A DNA stretch of 47,351 nucleotides from a virus: positions 1 through 47,351 of IMG/VR virus record IMGVR_UViG_3300025168_013630; one strand, given 5' to 3'. Shown here one piece after another: positions 1-7,834 of the stretch (position 1 is the stretch's first letter; each line of letters opens with the position of its first letter). The position numbers were made by a program, and so were the translations under genes. The notes below the pieces were generated by a model that ran no database searches, was not told the DNA's origin, and was given only the letters and a program-made list of their open reading frames with translations.

Positions 1-1645
1 CTTCAGTTAGTTTGCCTTCATTTTGTAGATTATATCTTACATCTTCTAACCAATCAGACACATCAAATTCTCCATAGTCTTTAACAAATGTTCCTGGATT
101 TTTTCTTGCAATTTTCTCCATAGATTTGAGGTAGTCTTTAACATATCCTTTATCTAGTTTTCTACCACCTAATGTTTTCATTAAAGCATTGATAGCGTTT
201 GTCAAAGTTTGTTTTGCAGTTGTTTCATTTAATTTGCCTTCGAATATAAATGAGTGAGTACCGCCTCCTGAACTGTTAACGCTCCAGCCTTTGTGTTTTA
301 TTTTGATTGAAGGTTCAAGTTTATTTAAAGATTTAATTACATCTTTTGGATTTACTTTATATCCATAAAATACAGTTATACCTTTTTTATTAAACTTTGT
401 TATCTTAGGCTTAGTATTACCTGAATAATCTATTGAAAGCTGGTAGTTTACATCTTTCTTATTAAGTGTAGCTGTAGCTTCAGTTAAGCCATCCTTCTTC
501 ATTTCTTTCTGTAAACTGAATATAGCTTGATGTAATGAATCTACCTTTTTCTTTAACTTCATGTCCTTGTTAGTCAACGTTTTTATTCCCATTGAATGTC
601 TAAAGTTGAACATCGCATCGTTTATTTCTTTGAATGCCTTTGAAGTATAACCTTTATATTTTGCAGCTTTAGCGTTGTCATTATGTAATGTAGTCCAGCT
701 TATGTTTGCTTCATTTACTGATTCTGAATATAGATCTTTACCTTTATGTTTACCTTTATATTTTACTGAAGATACTAGAATTGGATGAAAACTTTTAGGG
801 TTTGAATCAAATTTAACGTATGCTACTTGACCTTTAACCTTGTTTACAATACCGATTTCTCCCATTGATTCCACGTGATCGCCCTTTTTAAGTTTGGCTT
901 CATTTACTACACTTTCTTTCAATCCTTTAATAGCTTTTTTAACATCTTTATTGAATTGCTTTAGATGTTTATCAGCTGATTTTATATAGCTATAGTATTC
1001 TTTGTCTTTTACTACATTGTTTTTACCAGGTTCACCAGCATCTTGTACAAGTTCTATTGCAGCAAATAATGGATCTACTAAGTCATCATACTTATCATCA
1101 TTATCAACGTTCCAATCTTCCCAAGCTTGTGAAAGCTTATATAATTTATCTTCACCATCTTTAACAGATGCCTTTAGAGATTGCTGAAATAGTTTAGCTA
1201 ATTTTCTATCCTTGGCTTCAGTTAATTTGCCTTCTTTTACGCATTTGTCTTTACCATTTTTTGTACCTGCATATCTGTATCCTTTCCAGCAAGCTTTGCC
1301 ATCTGCACCTTTGATTTTCTCCATCTGCAATTCAGCATCTGCATATAATCCTCCGATAGCCTTGTCTAGATCTGATTCTAATTTTTTCTTGGCTTTCGTG
1401 AGCAAAAGTGCAGATTTCTTATACTTTTCAGTATCCTTTTCATTGCCTGAGTCTTTTGCCTTTTTGTATAAAACAAGATTCTTCTTTAACGCATCTATTG
1501 CTTTTAACAAGTCGTTTTTAACTTTATCTACGCTAGCCTCTGTTAGAGAATCATATTCTTCTCCAATTATTGCTAGTAAAGCAACCTCGTCTTCAGAAAG
1601 CTTTTTGATTTCTTCCATCACAATTTTATTTAATTTTGTCGTCAT
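1..1645 (-). CDS. Lysine-rich virion polyprotein-like protein (3' end beyond window)
   Basis: I translated this frame by hand. It runs open for 548 codons from ATG at 1645 (AAGGAG about 10 bases upstream) to the left edge. The protein is Lys/Glu-rich and mostly helical-looking, without membrane segments. A short motif recurs: LTE/A after residues 36, 143 and 389, LNE/T after 474, VNE/A after 249 and 312, and LTE again at 548 on the edge. The motifs cut the chain into pieces of 36, 107, 106, 63, 77, 85 and 74 residues with unrelated sequences. Piece 37-143 ends in a two-Cys segment (C119, C135); piece 250-312 looks like a small beta-barrel. The LTE sites match the L/I-x-E rule of T4 prohead protease gp21. 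I infer internal-head or scaffold precursor material cut during maturation. A fibre-type modular protein is the alternative. Confidence 0.7.
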   Translation of the reverse strand, partial: MTTKLNKIVMEEIKKLSEDEVALLAIIGEEYDSLTEASVDKVKNDLLKAIDALKKNLVLYKKAKDSGNEKDTEKYKKSALLLTKAKKKLESDLDKAIGGLYADAELQMEKIKGADGKACWKGYRYAGTKNGKDKCVKEGKLTEAKDRKLAKLFQQSLKASVKDGEDKLYKLSQAWEDWNVDNDDKYDDLVDPLFAAIELVQDAGEPGKNNVVKDKEYYSYIKSADKHLKQFNKDVKKAIKGLKESVVNEAKLKKGDHVESMGEIGIVNKVKGQVAYVKFDSNPKSFHPILVSSVKYKGKHKGKDLYSESVNEANISWTTLHNDNAKAAKYKGYTSKAFKEINDAMFNFRHSMGIKTLTNKDMKLKKKVDSLHQAIFSLQKEMKKDGLTEATATLNKKDVNYQLSIDYSGNTKPKITKFNKKGITVFYGYKVNPKDVIKSLNKLEPSIKIKHKGWSVNSSGGGTHSFIFEGKLNETTAKQTLTNAINALMKTLGGRKLDKGYVKDYLKSMEKIARKNPGTFVKDYGEFDVSDWLEDVRYNLQNEGKLTE

Positions 1646-1676
1646 CTACTTGTCTCCTTGTACTATAATACTATAT

Positions 1677-1690
1677 GATATAAATATCAA
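1677..1690 (-). promoter_or_regulatory. ATATTTATA promoter-like box before the polyprotein gene
   Basis: On the coding strand this reads TTGATATTTATATC, about 32 bases upstream of the ATG at 1645 and ahead of its AAGGAG. Near-identical boxes precede the genes starting at 15162, 34557 and about 40993. It may be a phage late-promoter element or a host-type TAnnTTTG -7 box. This is inference from recurrence and position. Confidence 0.35.
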
Positions 1691-1918
1691 CTAAGAAATT
1701 AAAATGTCGTGTGTACCAACCCAGAATTCTCTTCCAGCATTGTCCCTAACAACTATATTCTTCTCGCCGTGTGTACATGAACATTTTATATCTATAACCT
1801 GTATTTCTGTATTCTTGTGCAACATACCTTCTGATGTTTGTATATCTTTTGTTGCTATTGCGCTTGATCCTTTCATAATAACCTTTCCAGCGTTTTTCCC
1901 GTTATATATCCTCATCAA
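1691..1918 (-). CDS. Hypothetical 75-aa protein
   Basis: A small protein I do not recognise. It has a beta-rich pattern: an N-terminal stretch with Gly and Lys, then IQVIDIKCSCTHGEKNIVVRD, in which Cys-Ser-Cys-Thr-His could bind a metal, and a C-terminal strand containing FWVGTHDIL. The composition is compatible with a compact SH3/OB-like barrel. It lies 10 bases below the preceding 83-aa gene, is followed by the promoter-like box of the polyprotein gene, and is therefore probably the last gene of the upstream unit. No function is assigned. Confidence 0.5.
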   Translation of the reverse strand: MMRIYNGKNAGKVIMKGSSAIATKDIQTSEGMLHKNTEIQVIDIKCSCTHGEKNIVVRDNAGREFWVGTHDILIS

Positions 1919-1928
1919 CGCTTACGTT

Positions 1929-2180
1929 TTACTTCTTGTTTTTATTAAACTTATAACCTTCTGTTAACAATGTTTCTGCAGATTTTATAGCTTCTGAGTG
2001 TGAGTTAAAAGGGCCTGAAGCTTTATTCTTTCCATGATATACAAACACTTCTACTTTTCCAGATATTGTTTGTATCTCTCCGTTATTTAGTCTTCGTTTT
2101 TTTGGCATATCTATTTTCTGCCTTATGTCTAAATAACCTATTTTGAATAGATAACTTCCGTATTTTTCTTTTTTCCCCAT
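1929..2180 (-). CDS. Hypothetical basic protein, 83 aa (or 59 aa)
   Basis: A basic protein with no recognised family. The C-terminal half (KVEVFVYHGKNKASGPFNSH, then a short helix and a Lys-rich tail) looks like a small beta-beta-alpha unit. The start is uncertain. The ATG at 2180 has no ribosome-binding site and sits directly under an ATATATTTATATA box (about 2185-2197), which would put a transcript start almost on the ATG. The internal ATG at 2108, giving MPKKRR, is a reasonable alternative that would leave a normal leader. Confidence 0.45.
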   Translation of the reverse strand: MGKKEKYGSYLFKIGYLDIRQKIDMPKKRRLNNGEIQTISGKVEVFVYHGKNKASGPFNSHSEAIKSAETLLTEGYKFNKNKK

Positions 2181-2205
2181 AGTATATATAAATATATGCT
2201 TATTG

Positions 2206-2352
2206 TTATTTATTTTGTTTTTTCAATAGCTTTCTTTGTAGATTTTTTAATTCTTCTTTCATACCTACAATAAACCAATTACTTTCATCGCCTAGCTTTT
2301 TTACTTCAGCTGATAAATTTTTGATTTTTTCTTCTAATTGTGCTTCTGACAT
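2206..2352 (-). CDS. Short coiled-coil-like protein, 48 aa
   Basis: An ORF of 48 codons that fills the gap between its neighbours. The translation begins MSEAQLEEKIKNLSAEVKKL and ends KLLKKQNK. It is rich in Glu, Lys and Leu with a heptad-like spacing of hydrophobics, so a helical or coiled-coil peptide is expected. The start codon lies one base from the stop of the upstream 81-aa gene, as expected for translational coupling. There is no strong Shine-Dalgarno sequence. The function is unknown; reality is supported by exact fit, codon usage and the absence of other content here. Confidence 0.45.
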   Translation of the reverse strand: MSEAQLEEKIKNLSAEVKKLGDESNWFIVGMKEELKNLQRKLLKKQNK

Positions 2353-2353
2353 T

Positions 2354-2599
2354 TTAGTTTGTTCTTACTTTTAGTTTTTGTATTTGAGTCAAGAACTGTT
2401 CAACAGTCAGTTCCTTGCCTTTATCTGTTTTTATTCTTACATCAGGTAGTATCTCGGGTTTTTTGTCTACTATCTTCATCAGCACCTTAAGTCCACTTCC
2501 AGCCCAAAACACACCAAAGCCTGTATTTTCACCTAATTCGTTTGATTCGAACATTGCAGATTCATCTGTGTCACCTGGTAGCATTACAAAGTATTTCAT
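2354..2599 (-). CDS. Hypothetical 81-aa protein
   Basis: Not recognised. The sequence begins MKYFVMLPGDTDESAMFESN and includes a Gly/Phe-rich turn (GENTGFGVFWAGSGLK) followed by a C-terminal helix. It may be a small phage accessory or virion protein. Its ATG overlaps the stop of the GDP-mannose dehydratase gene by 4 bases, so it is translated with the sugar operon although it shows no sugar-enzyme motif. Confidence 0.5.
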   Translation of the reverse strand: MKYFVMLPGDTDESAMFESNELGENTGFGVFWAGSGLKVLMKIVDKKPEILPDVRIKTDKGKELTVEQFLTQIQKLKVRTN

Positions 2600-3573
2600 A
2601 TACTAAACTCTTTCAGCCAATGATCTATCATCTCGTCAAGCATCGTTTCAAATGTATATTTTTTATCCCACTTTAATTTATTTACTGCCTTACTGCAGTC
2701 GCCTTTTAAGTGTGACAGCTCCTCAGGTCTTAGAAATTTTGGGTCGCTACCTACATGATTTCTCCAATCTAAACCAAGTCTGTCAAATACATATACTACT
2801 AAATCCCTTACTGTATGTGATGTTCCAGTTGAGCATACAAAGTCATCAGGCTGGTTCTGCTGAAGCATTAGCCACATAGCTTCTACATAATCTTTAGCAT
2901 GTCCCCAATCTCTACTAGCATCCAAATTACCAAGCTTTAATTTCTTAGATAGACCTAGTTTTATTTTTACTGCTTCTTTACATACTTTGTTTGTTACAAA
3001 ATTACTTCCTCGTCTTGGAGATTCATGATTAAACAAAATACCGTTGCTTACAAACATGCCATATGAATTTCTATAATTTCTACTTATATTATACGCATAT
3101 ACTTTTGCACAGCCATAAGGAGATACTGGAGTCATTGGTGTTGTTTCTCTTTGATATCCATCTTCATCTATATTGTTACCAAACATTTCAGATGAACTTG
3201 CTTGATATACTTTCGACTTAGGGCTTATGATTCTTATTGCTTCTAATAAGTTTAAAGTACCTGTAGCTATTGAGTGTGTTGTATAAATTGGCATATCAAA
3301 ACTAATTCTAACATGTGATTGAGCTGCAAGATTGTATATTTCATCTGGGTTGCAGAGCTGGAGTACTCTAATCAAAGAAGACATATCAAGCATGTCAGCA
3401 TATTCAAGATTTAATTGCTTGAATATATTATCAGGTATTCTTGCAGTTTGATTTTCTGCAACTGAATTACGCTTGAGTATTCCCCAGACTTCGTATCCTT
3501 TTTCTAACAATAGTTCTGCAAGGTATGAACCATCTTGTCCATTGATGCCTGTTATTAGTGCGGTTTTTTTCAT
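2596..3573 (-). CDS. gmd: GDP-D-mannose 4,6-dehydratase
   Basis: This converts GDP-mannose to GDP-4-keto-6-deoxy-mannose, the entry step to GDP-fucose, GDP-rhamnose and GDP-perosamine. It is an extended SDR enzyme with the NADP motif TGINGQDG at residues 8-15, typical of GMD, the SSSEMFG segment with catalytic Ser/Glu, YGCAK (YxxxK) near residue 150, then ESPRRG and GNLDASRDWGHAKDYV as in GMD proteins. Its 325 aa is slightly shorter than the 345-370 of cellular enzymes but spans both domains. The ATG overlaps the stop of the fucose synthase gene by 4 bases, so the two are co-translated. Confidence 0.95.
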   Translation of the reverse strand: MKKTALITGINGQDGSYLAELLLEKGYEVWGILKRNSVAENQTARIPDNIFKQLNLEYADMLDMSSLIRVLQLCNPDEIYNLAAQSHVRISFDMPIYTTHSIATGTLNLLEAIRIISPKSKVYQASSSEMFGNNIDEDGYQRETTPMTPVSPYGCAKVYAYNISRNYRNSYGMFVSNGILFNHESPRRGSNFVTNKVCKEAVKIKLGLSKKLKLGNLDASRDWGHAKDYVEAMWLMLQQNQPDDFVCSTGTSHTVRDLVVYVFDRLGLDWRNHVGSDPKFLRPEELSHLKGDCSKAVNKLKWDKKYTFETMLDEMIDHWLKEFSI

Positions 3574-4508
3574 TTTCTTATATCCTTATAGTTTTCTACG
3601 AACCATGAAACTGTCTCCTGTATTCCATCTTCTATAGACTTAAATTCATAATTGGGCAAGTATTTTCTTAGTTTAGAATTATCACTTGGCTTTCTATATT
3701 GACCATCAGGTTTTTCTTTTTCAAATAAAATTCTATCTTCGTAGCCAAACTCTCTTGCTATTAACTCAGCAACATACTTTATTGATACTTCTTTTGAGTT
3801 TGAAAATATAATAGGCTCTTGTTCTTCATAGTTTTCAAGTGCCCACACCGCCAGCTTTGCAACGTCGCTAGAATGTATAAACTCTCTTAATGGTTTACCT
3901 GTACCCCATATTCTAAAATCTTCATTTTTCTGCTTTGCTAAATAACATTTATGTATTAGAGATGGTATTACGTGGCCGTTTTTAAGATCAAAGTTGTCGC
4001 CTGGTCCATATATGTTTGTAGGTATTACTGAGATGTATTCTAGGCCATATTGTTCTTTATAAGATCTTAGCTGAATATCTACCATTCTCTTTGAATAAGC
4101 GTATGAATAGTTAGAGTCATGAGGTTCACCTAAGTGTATTTTCTTTTCAGTCAATGGATATTCAACATCATCAGGGAATATGCAAGTTGACAAAAAGCAT
4201 ACAAGTTTTTTTACATTGTTTACTCTACATGATTCAATTATATTAGTGTTCATCATTATATTTTCATAATAAAACTGACCTTTATAATTCATGTTGCCTC
4301 CTATACCACCTACTTTAGCAGCTGTATGTATTACGTATTTTGGATTGATATCGTTAAATAACTTTCTTGTATTTTCTGAGTTTACAAGGTTGTATTCGTG
4401 TGATTTAAAACGTGAGCATTCACCTGCCCATTTTGTTCTAACCTCTTTCCAAATAGCGTCTCCAACCAATCCCCATCCACCTGTAATTAAAAGATCTTTA
4501 TTGTTCAT
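3570..4508 (-). CDS. fcl: GDP-L-fucose synthase (epimerase/reductase)
   Basis: It would turn GDP-4-keto-6-deoxymannose into GDP-L-fucose by 3,5-epimerisation and NADPH reduction. Visible features: an N-terminal Rossmann motif TGGWGLVG, FLSTCIFPDD with the family Cys, YAYSKRM (YxxxK) near residue 137, and PTNIYGPGDNFDLKNGHVIP, which is the signature of this enzyme family. At 312 aa it is the normal length. It is the first gene of a leftward pair with gmd, with a strong copy of the 25-bp promoter motif 22 bases upstream of its ATG. Together the pair gives a complete two-step GDP-fucose pathway from GDP-mannose. Confidence 0.93.
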   Translation of the reverse strand: MNNKDLLITGGWGLVGDAIWKEVRTKWAGECSRFKSHEYNLVNSENTRKLFNDINPKYVIHTAAKVGGIGGNMNYKGQFYYENIMMNTNIIESCRVNNVKKLVCFLSTCIFPDDVEYPLTEKKIHLGEPHDSNYSYAYSKRMVDIQLRSYKEQYGLEYISVIPTNIYGPGDNFDLKNGHVIPSLIHKCYLAKQKNEDFRIWGTGKPLREFIHSSDVAKLAVWALENYEEQEPIIFSNSKEVSIKYVAELIAREFGYEDRILFEKEKPDGQYRKPSDNSKLRKYLPNYEFKSIEDGIQETVSWFVENYKDIRK

Positions 4509-4529
4509 ACTTTTTTATATCCATGTATC

Positions 4530-4554
4530 TAATATAACAAATTATTCCGATATA
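4530..4554 (-). promoter_or_regulatory. CGGAA-class promoter motif before fcl-gmd
   Basis: The coding strand reads TATATCGGAA, 6 bases, GTTATATTA. It lies in the 54-bp gap between the formyltransferase stop and the fcl ATG. This is one of ten copies in the window, all in front of leftward genes. Confidence 0.65.
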
Positions 4555-4562
4555 ATAAAATT

Positions 4563-5195
4563 TTATGAATTATATATTTTTATTATATACTTAATGCCGT
4601 CTTTATAAAAAAACGCAGGGTATCTATTATTATCGACTACTCTTAGTAAATTAAAGTTTTCTTCTATACTTTTATTTATATCTAGTTCGCTAGAATCTAA
4701 ACCTCTTCTTTCATAATATGTACTTTCAGAATCTTCCTGTGGCTTTCCAATCATAGGCCAATTAGATATGTAAGCAACAGCCATGTCAACAGTCTTCACT
4801 CCTTGAAGATGCTTTATTTCTTCATTAAGCTCTTTTCCTTGTAATTCAATATAGTCAACAATATACACATCACCAGAATCAACTTTAGATGTGGCCTCGA
4901 AAAGACTTACGGGTATCCAATTTTTGTTTTCTAGTATCTGCCATGCAACTGGAGACCAACCTCTTCCTTTTGGAAGCCGGGAAGGATGTATTACTATATT
5001 ATTTTTACATATATCTAATTGCTTTTGAGTTATAATCTTTTCGCAAGAAAGAAGAAACAACACATCAGATTCTTCTACATCTTCTATATCATACACATGA
5101 GAAACAGTGTGACTTTTAGAAAGCTTATCATGTATTGTTTTAGCGTACGGTAGTACCCAACTTTTCTTATTGTCTGTAAGTATTGTTACGATCAT
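4563..5195 (-). CDS. Sugar-nucleotide N-formyltransferase
   Basis: Predicted to transfer a formyl group from N10-formyl-tetrahydrofolate to an amino group on a nucleotide sugar. The diagnostic block NIVIHPSRLPKGRGWSP near residues 66-82 contains the family Asn/His, and VDSGDVY supplies the conserved Asp. The C-terminal part INKSIEENFNLLRVVDNN resembles the ending of sugar formyltransferases such as the perosamine and Qui3N/Fuc3N formyltransferases. At 210 aa it lacks the extra C-terminal domain of methionyl-tRNA formyltransferase, which argues against a tRNA substrate. It is overlapped by an aminotransferase gene that would make the amino sugar it needs. Confidence 0.8.
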   Translation of the reverse strand: MIVTILTDNKKSWVLPYAKTIHDKLSKSHTVSHVYDIEDVEESDVLFLLSCEKIITQKQLDICKNNIVIHPSRLPKGRGWSPVAWQILENKNWIPVSLFEATSKVDSGDVYIVDYIELQGKELNEEIKHLQGVKTVDMAVAYISNWPMIGKPQEDSESTYYERRGLDSSELDINKSIEENFNLLRVVDNNRYPAFFYKDGIKYIIKIYNS

Positions 5196-5818
5196 CCGAT
5201 TGTCTCATTATCTTTGAATACAGTGAACTCCGTCAGATCTCTATAACCATTTACTTCCTGCAAGTCTTCTTTATGTTCAGGGTAATTTTGCATCATAGCT
5301 AGACCTTGTGCTGCTTGTTGAGGGGTCATATACATATTCCAACCTAAGAATGTTATATCATCTTCTTTATAGTATTTTTCACTTCTACCCTCATATCTAG
5401 CTTTTTTAAACCATTCATATGCTTCCTTGTTGTCACATAGTATAGCTCCACCTTTCCATATAGGTAATTGTTTTTTAATATGAAATGACAAGCACATATA
5501 AGAATCTTTTATATACATGTTTGTAGTAAGTCTTTTAGCAGCATCATATACAGGATAAGGTTTTAATTGATAGATACCTTTCCAATGATTTGTTTTAGGT
5601 GTTTTATCAAATATAACTTCCCCACCTGCGTGAATGATAGATTGTGGTACAGAAAGATATGTTTGTGATGGTATAGTAACACTACCAACTTGTAGATATT
5701 TGCACACTAAAAATAAAGCATTGGTACAACTATCAACTGAAACTACATACTTAGCTCCAGTGTAGTACTCTAGTTCTTCTTCGAACATTCTAACTATTTT
5801 GTATGGGTTATTTTTCAT
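5192..5818 (-). CDS. Short DegT/DnrJ/EryC1-type PLP aminotransferase
   Basis: Sugar aminotransferase fold. The N-terminal part (YTGAKYVVSVDSCTNALFL, then the TIPSQTYLSVPQ segment) is the typical DegT cofactor region. SFHIKKQLPIWKGGAI carries the PLP-binding lysine and following Gly-Gly. The protein stops at 208 residues, whereas family members have about 370, so the whole C-terminal domain that completes the dimer active site is missing, with no frameshift visible in the neighbouring sequence. It may act as a heterodimer with the 314-aa paralogue at 6890-7834, or be a reduced viral form. Start and stop overlap both neighbours. Confidence 0.75.
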   Translation of the reverse strand: MKNNPYKIVRMFEEELEYYTGAKYVVSVDSCTNALFLVCKYLQVGSVTIPSQTYLSVPQSIIHAGGEVIFDKTPKTNHWKGIYQLKPYPVYDAAKRLTTNMYIKDSYMCLSFHIKKQLPIWKGGAILCDNKEAYEWFKKARYEGRSEKYYKEDDITFLGWNMYMTPQQAAQGLAMMQNYPEHKEDLQEVNGYRDLTEFTVFKDNETIG

Positions 5819-6495
5819 ATATTCTTCTCCATGTACTCTTTCATTAGTAGCTCCCTGTCATTCATGTGATCTACCTCTTTCCAAGCTGAATTATTATCAG
5901 TTGAATATGATGTGTCTTTATACGTACCAAATAGTTTAGGTGAGCTAAATAAAGTACTTCCTGATGATCTCAGTTGAGAACAAAGTGCAATCTCCCAGTG
6001 GTGGAATTCATCATAATCGGTATTGAAAAATGACAAATTTAACGATGTGATTTGATCTCTATTGAATATCATCAATCTACCTTTTATCAAATCTACTTCA
6101 CCACTTGGATTTGATAGTGTACTGGAGAACAATTCAGCATCTCTACCAATAACTATATCGCCATACTTAGATTCTAATTCTCGTATAATATCGTACGTAT
6201 CCTGAATGGCGGTGTCTGATGGGACGAGATCATCATCCATCTTTATTATATACCTACTAAATGAAAACATCATCATTGCAACTGCTGCGCCGCACCTGAA
6301 GTTTGTTGACGTGTTAATAACTACATCAGCATTTTCGTCTGCATACACTATATCTGGGTTATTATTCCAAACAACTACATTACATCCCATTTCTTGAGAC
6401 TTAAGTATTTTGGTATTCATTCTTACTTGATCCTCACGCTGCCAATTCATCATCACGTATGTAATTTCATGATCAAATTTATTTGTTATATTCAA
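5815..6495 (-). CDS. GT-A fold glycosyltransferase
   Basis: A 226-aa inverting or retaining glycosyltransferase of the GT-A class. The N-terminal strand YVMMNWQRED, the segment VVVWNNNPD and the metal-binding IIKMDDDLVPSD (DxD, about residue 83) are visible, with a later acceptor-side region containing DEFHHWEIAL. The VWNNNPD segment resembles exostosin/GT64-like enzymes, but I cannot fix the family. It sits between the ketoisomerase and short aminotransferase genes with 4-base overlaps, so it may transfer the amino sugar made here onto phage or host glycan. Confidence 0.75.
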   Translation of the reverse strand: MNITNKFDHEITYVMMNWQREDQVRMNTKILKSQEMGCNVVVWNNNPDIVYADENADVVINTSTNFRCGAAVAMMMFSFSRYIIKMDDDLVPSDTAIQDTYDIIRELESKYGDIVIGRDAELFSSTLSNPSGEVDLIKGRLMIFNRDQITSLNLSFFNTDYDEFHHWEIALCSQLRSSGSTLFSSPKLFGTYKDTSYSTDNNSAWKEVDHMNDRELLMKEYMEKNI

Positions 6496-6875
6496 TTGTT
6501 TACTCCATTTGTTGATGTGAATTTGTTATAGTCTACAATATAGTCATCAACATTATATTCTGTAGAGCACATCACTAATAATTTAGAGTCATCTGTTTTG
6601 TATACCTGTTTATCCCAAACCATATTAGGTATGTGTACAGAATCTCCTTTTTCAAGCTGTATAACACTTTGTTTTCCGTCTTTAGTCGTTAAGTACATAT
6701 CGATCTTTCCTTCTAAACATATTGCAAATTGCTCTGTTACATGGTGAGCGTGGCCGCCTCTTTCTGTCTGCTCCGAATGTACGTCTGCTATGAATATCCT
6801 TTTACATTCAAACGTAAGATCTTTAAGATCAAATGGTATTAGTGTACCTCTACTGTCGCTATAACACTGTGGCAT
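6492..6875 (-). CDS. FdtA/WxcM-type sugar 3,4-ketoisomerase (cupin)
   Basis: A single-domain cupin of the FdtA/WxcM family, which moves the keto group of a nucleotide-4-keto-6-deoxysugar from C4 to C3 before 3-amination. RGTLIPFD, then ERGGHAHHVTEQFAICLEG with the catalytic His residues, and the C-terminal YIVDYNKF match the family well. At 127 aa it has normal length. In known pathways the product goes to a DegT aminotransferase (FdtB/QdtB) and sometimes a formyltransferase, exactly the neighbours found here. The substrate may be GDP- or dTDP-linked; only GDP-sugar dehydratase (gmd) is encoded in this window. Confidence 0.82.
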   Translation of the reverse strand: MPQCYSDSRGTLIPFDLKDLTFECKRIFIADVHSEQTERGGHAHHVTEQFAICLEGKIDMYLTTKDGKQSVIQLEKGDSVHIPNMVWDKQVYKTDDSKLLVMCSTEYNVDDYIVDYNKFTSTNGVNN

Positions 6876-6889
6876 ATTTTCTTACTCCT

Positions 6890-7834
6890 TTATAAAGATG
6901 GGAGAGTTCCCTCTATTACTCTATTTATTTCTTCGTCGCTTAGTTTTTCATGAAAAGGTATACTTAATACTCTACCAGCAGCTGCATCCGATTTAGGTAG
7001 TGAGTTATGAGTATATCCAAATTCAAATTTTTCTCTTGCATATGTAGCGTGTTTATGCAGACATTCATAGTGTATACCTGACGCTATATTTAATTCTCTA
7101 AGTGCTGCGGATTTTTCTGATGCAGTACTATCTATAATAGGCACTCTATATAGATGATTGCTTGTATTGCTTAGACCAAATTCGGAATTATATATCTTTC
7201 TAATTCTATTTAAGTTTGCTAGCTTGCTTTCATATTTTTTAAAATTCTCATTTGCAACGTAAGCCTGTACTGAATTTAGATACATTTTATACCCTGGGAA
7301 TTTTATTTTTCTTTCCCAGTTATCTGTTGCGAATGACATTCCATTTAAAGTTGCTTCTCTAAACCAATTGATTTTTTCTTCATCGTTGCTTACAACCATG
7401 CCTCCATCAATACTACCTATTGGCTTTGTGGGATAAAAACTAAATATCATTATATCACTATCATTTGCTTCATTTTTATACTGGTCTTTCTCAATTTTTT
7501 GAGCAGAATCAATTATCTTGTAGTCACCAAAGTCGTGTAATGTATAAGAATCACCTACCCATTCAGTATCATCGATAAAATTTATACTGTTGCCTGAAGT
7601 TAAAAGTGCATTAGGTACTACAGCTGGTATCATACTTGGTATGTTAACAGTCACATCTTTATTCAGCATTGATAAGAATATAGCATTTGTTGCGCTATTA
7701 ACACCACAAGCGTATTTTGCTCCAACATAATCTGCAATAGTATTTTCAAATTTTGTAACGCACTCATCGTGTAGTATGTGACTAAATTTTTTCATATCTA
7801 TATTATAGTTTTCTATGTTAAACAGCTTTATCAT
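6890..7834 (-). CDS. DegT/DnrJ/EryC1-type PLP sugar aminotransferase
   Basis: A 314-aa PLP enzyme predicted to aminate a keto-sugar nucleotide using glutamate. DYVGAKYACGVNSATNAIFL forms the cofactor-phosphate region, MIFSFYPTKPIGSIDGG carries the Schiff-base lysine, and the C-terminal domain is present (HYECLHKHATY, LPKSDAAAGRVLSIPFHEKL). It is compact for the family (usually near 370) but complete, unlike the short paralogue at 5192-5818. An SD-like AAAGGAG lies in the 14-base gap to the ketoisomerase gene downstream, and its own start overlaps the upstream glycosyltransferase by 17 bases. Confidence 0.85.
   Translation of the reverse strand: MIKLFNIENYNIDMKKFSHILHDECVTKFENTIADYVGAKYACGVNSATNAIFLSMLNKDVTVNIPSMIPAVVPNALLTSGNSINFIDDTEWVGDSYTLHDFGDYKIIDSAQKIEKDQYKNEANDSDIMIFSFYPTKPIGSIDGGMVVSNDEEKINWFREATLNGMSFATDNWERKIKFPGYKMYLNSVQAYVANENFKKYESKLANLNRIRKIYNSEFGLSNTSNHLYRVPIIDSTASEKSAALRELNIASGIHYECLHKHATYAREKFEFGYTHNSLPKSDAAAGRVLSIPFHEKLSDEEINRVIEGTLPSL

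Noticed and set aside
1212-1694. Rightward ORF of 160 codons opposite the polyprotein gene
   Set aside because: It lies on the strand opposite the long leftward frame, begins without a ribosome-binding site, and its composition (Ser/Phe-rich) is that of an antisense shadow of a Lys/Glu-rich gene.
5192-7834. A frameshift splitting one aminotransferase gene into two
   Set aside because: The two DegT proteins each have their own N-terminal cofactor region and PLP lysine and are separated by two intact genes, so they are paralogues and not fragments.
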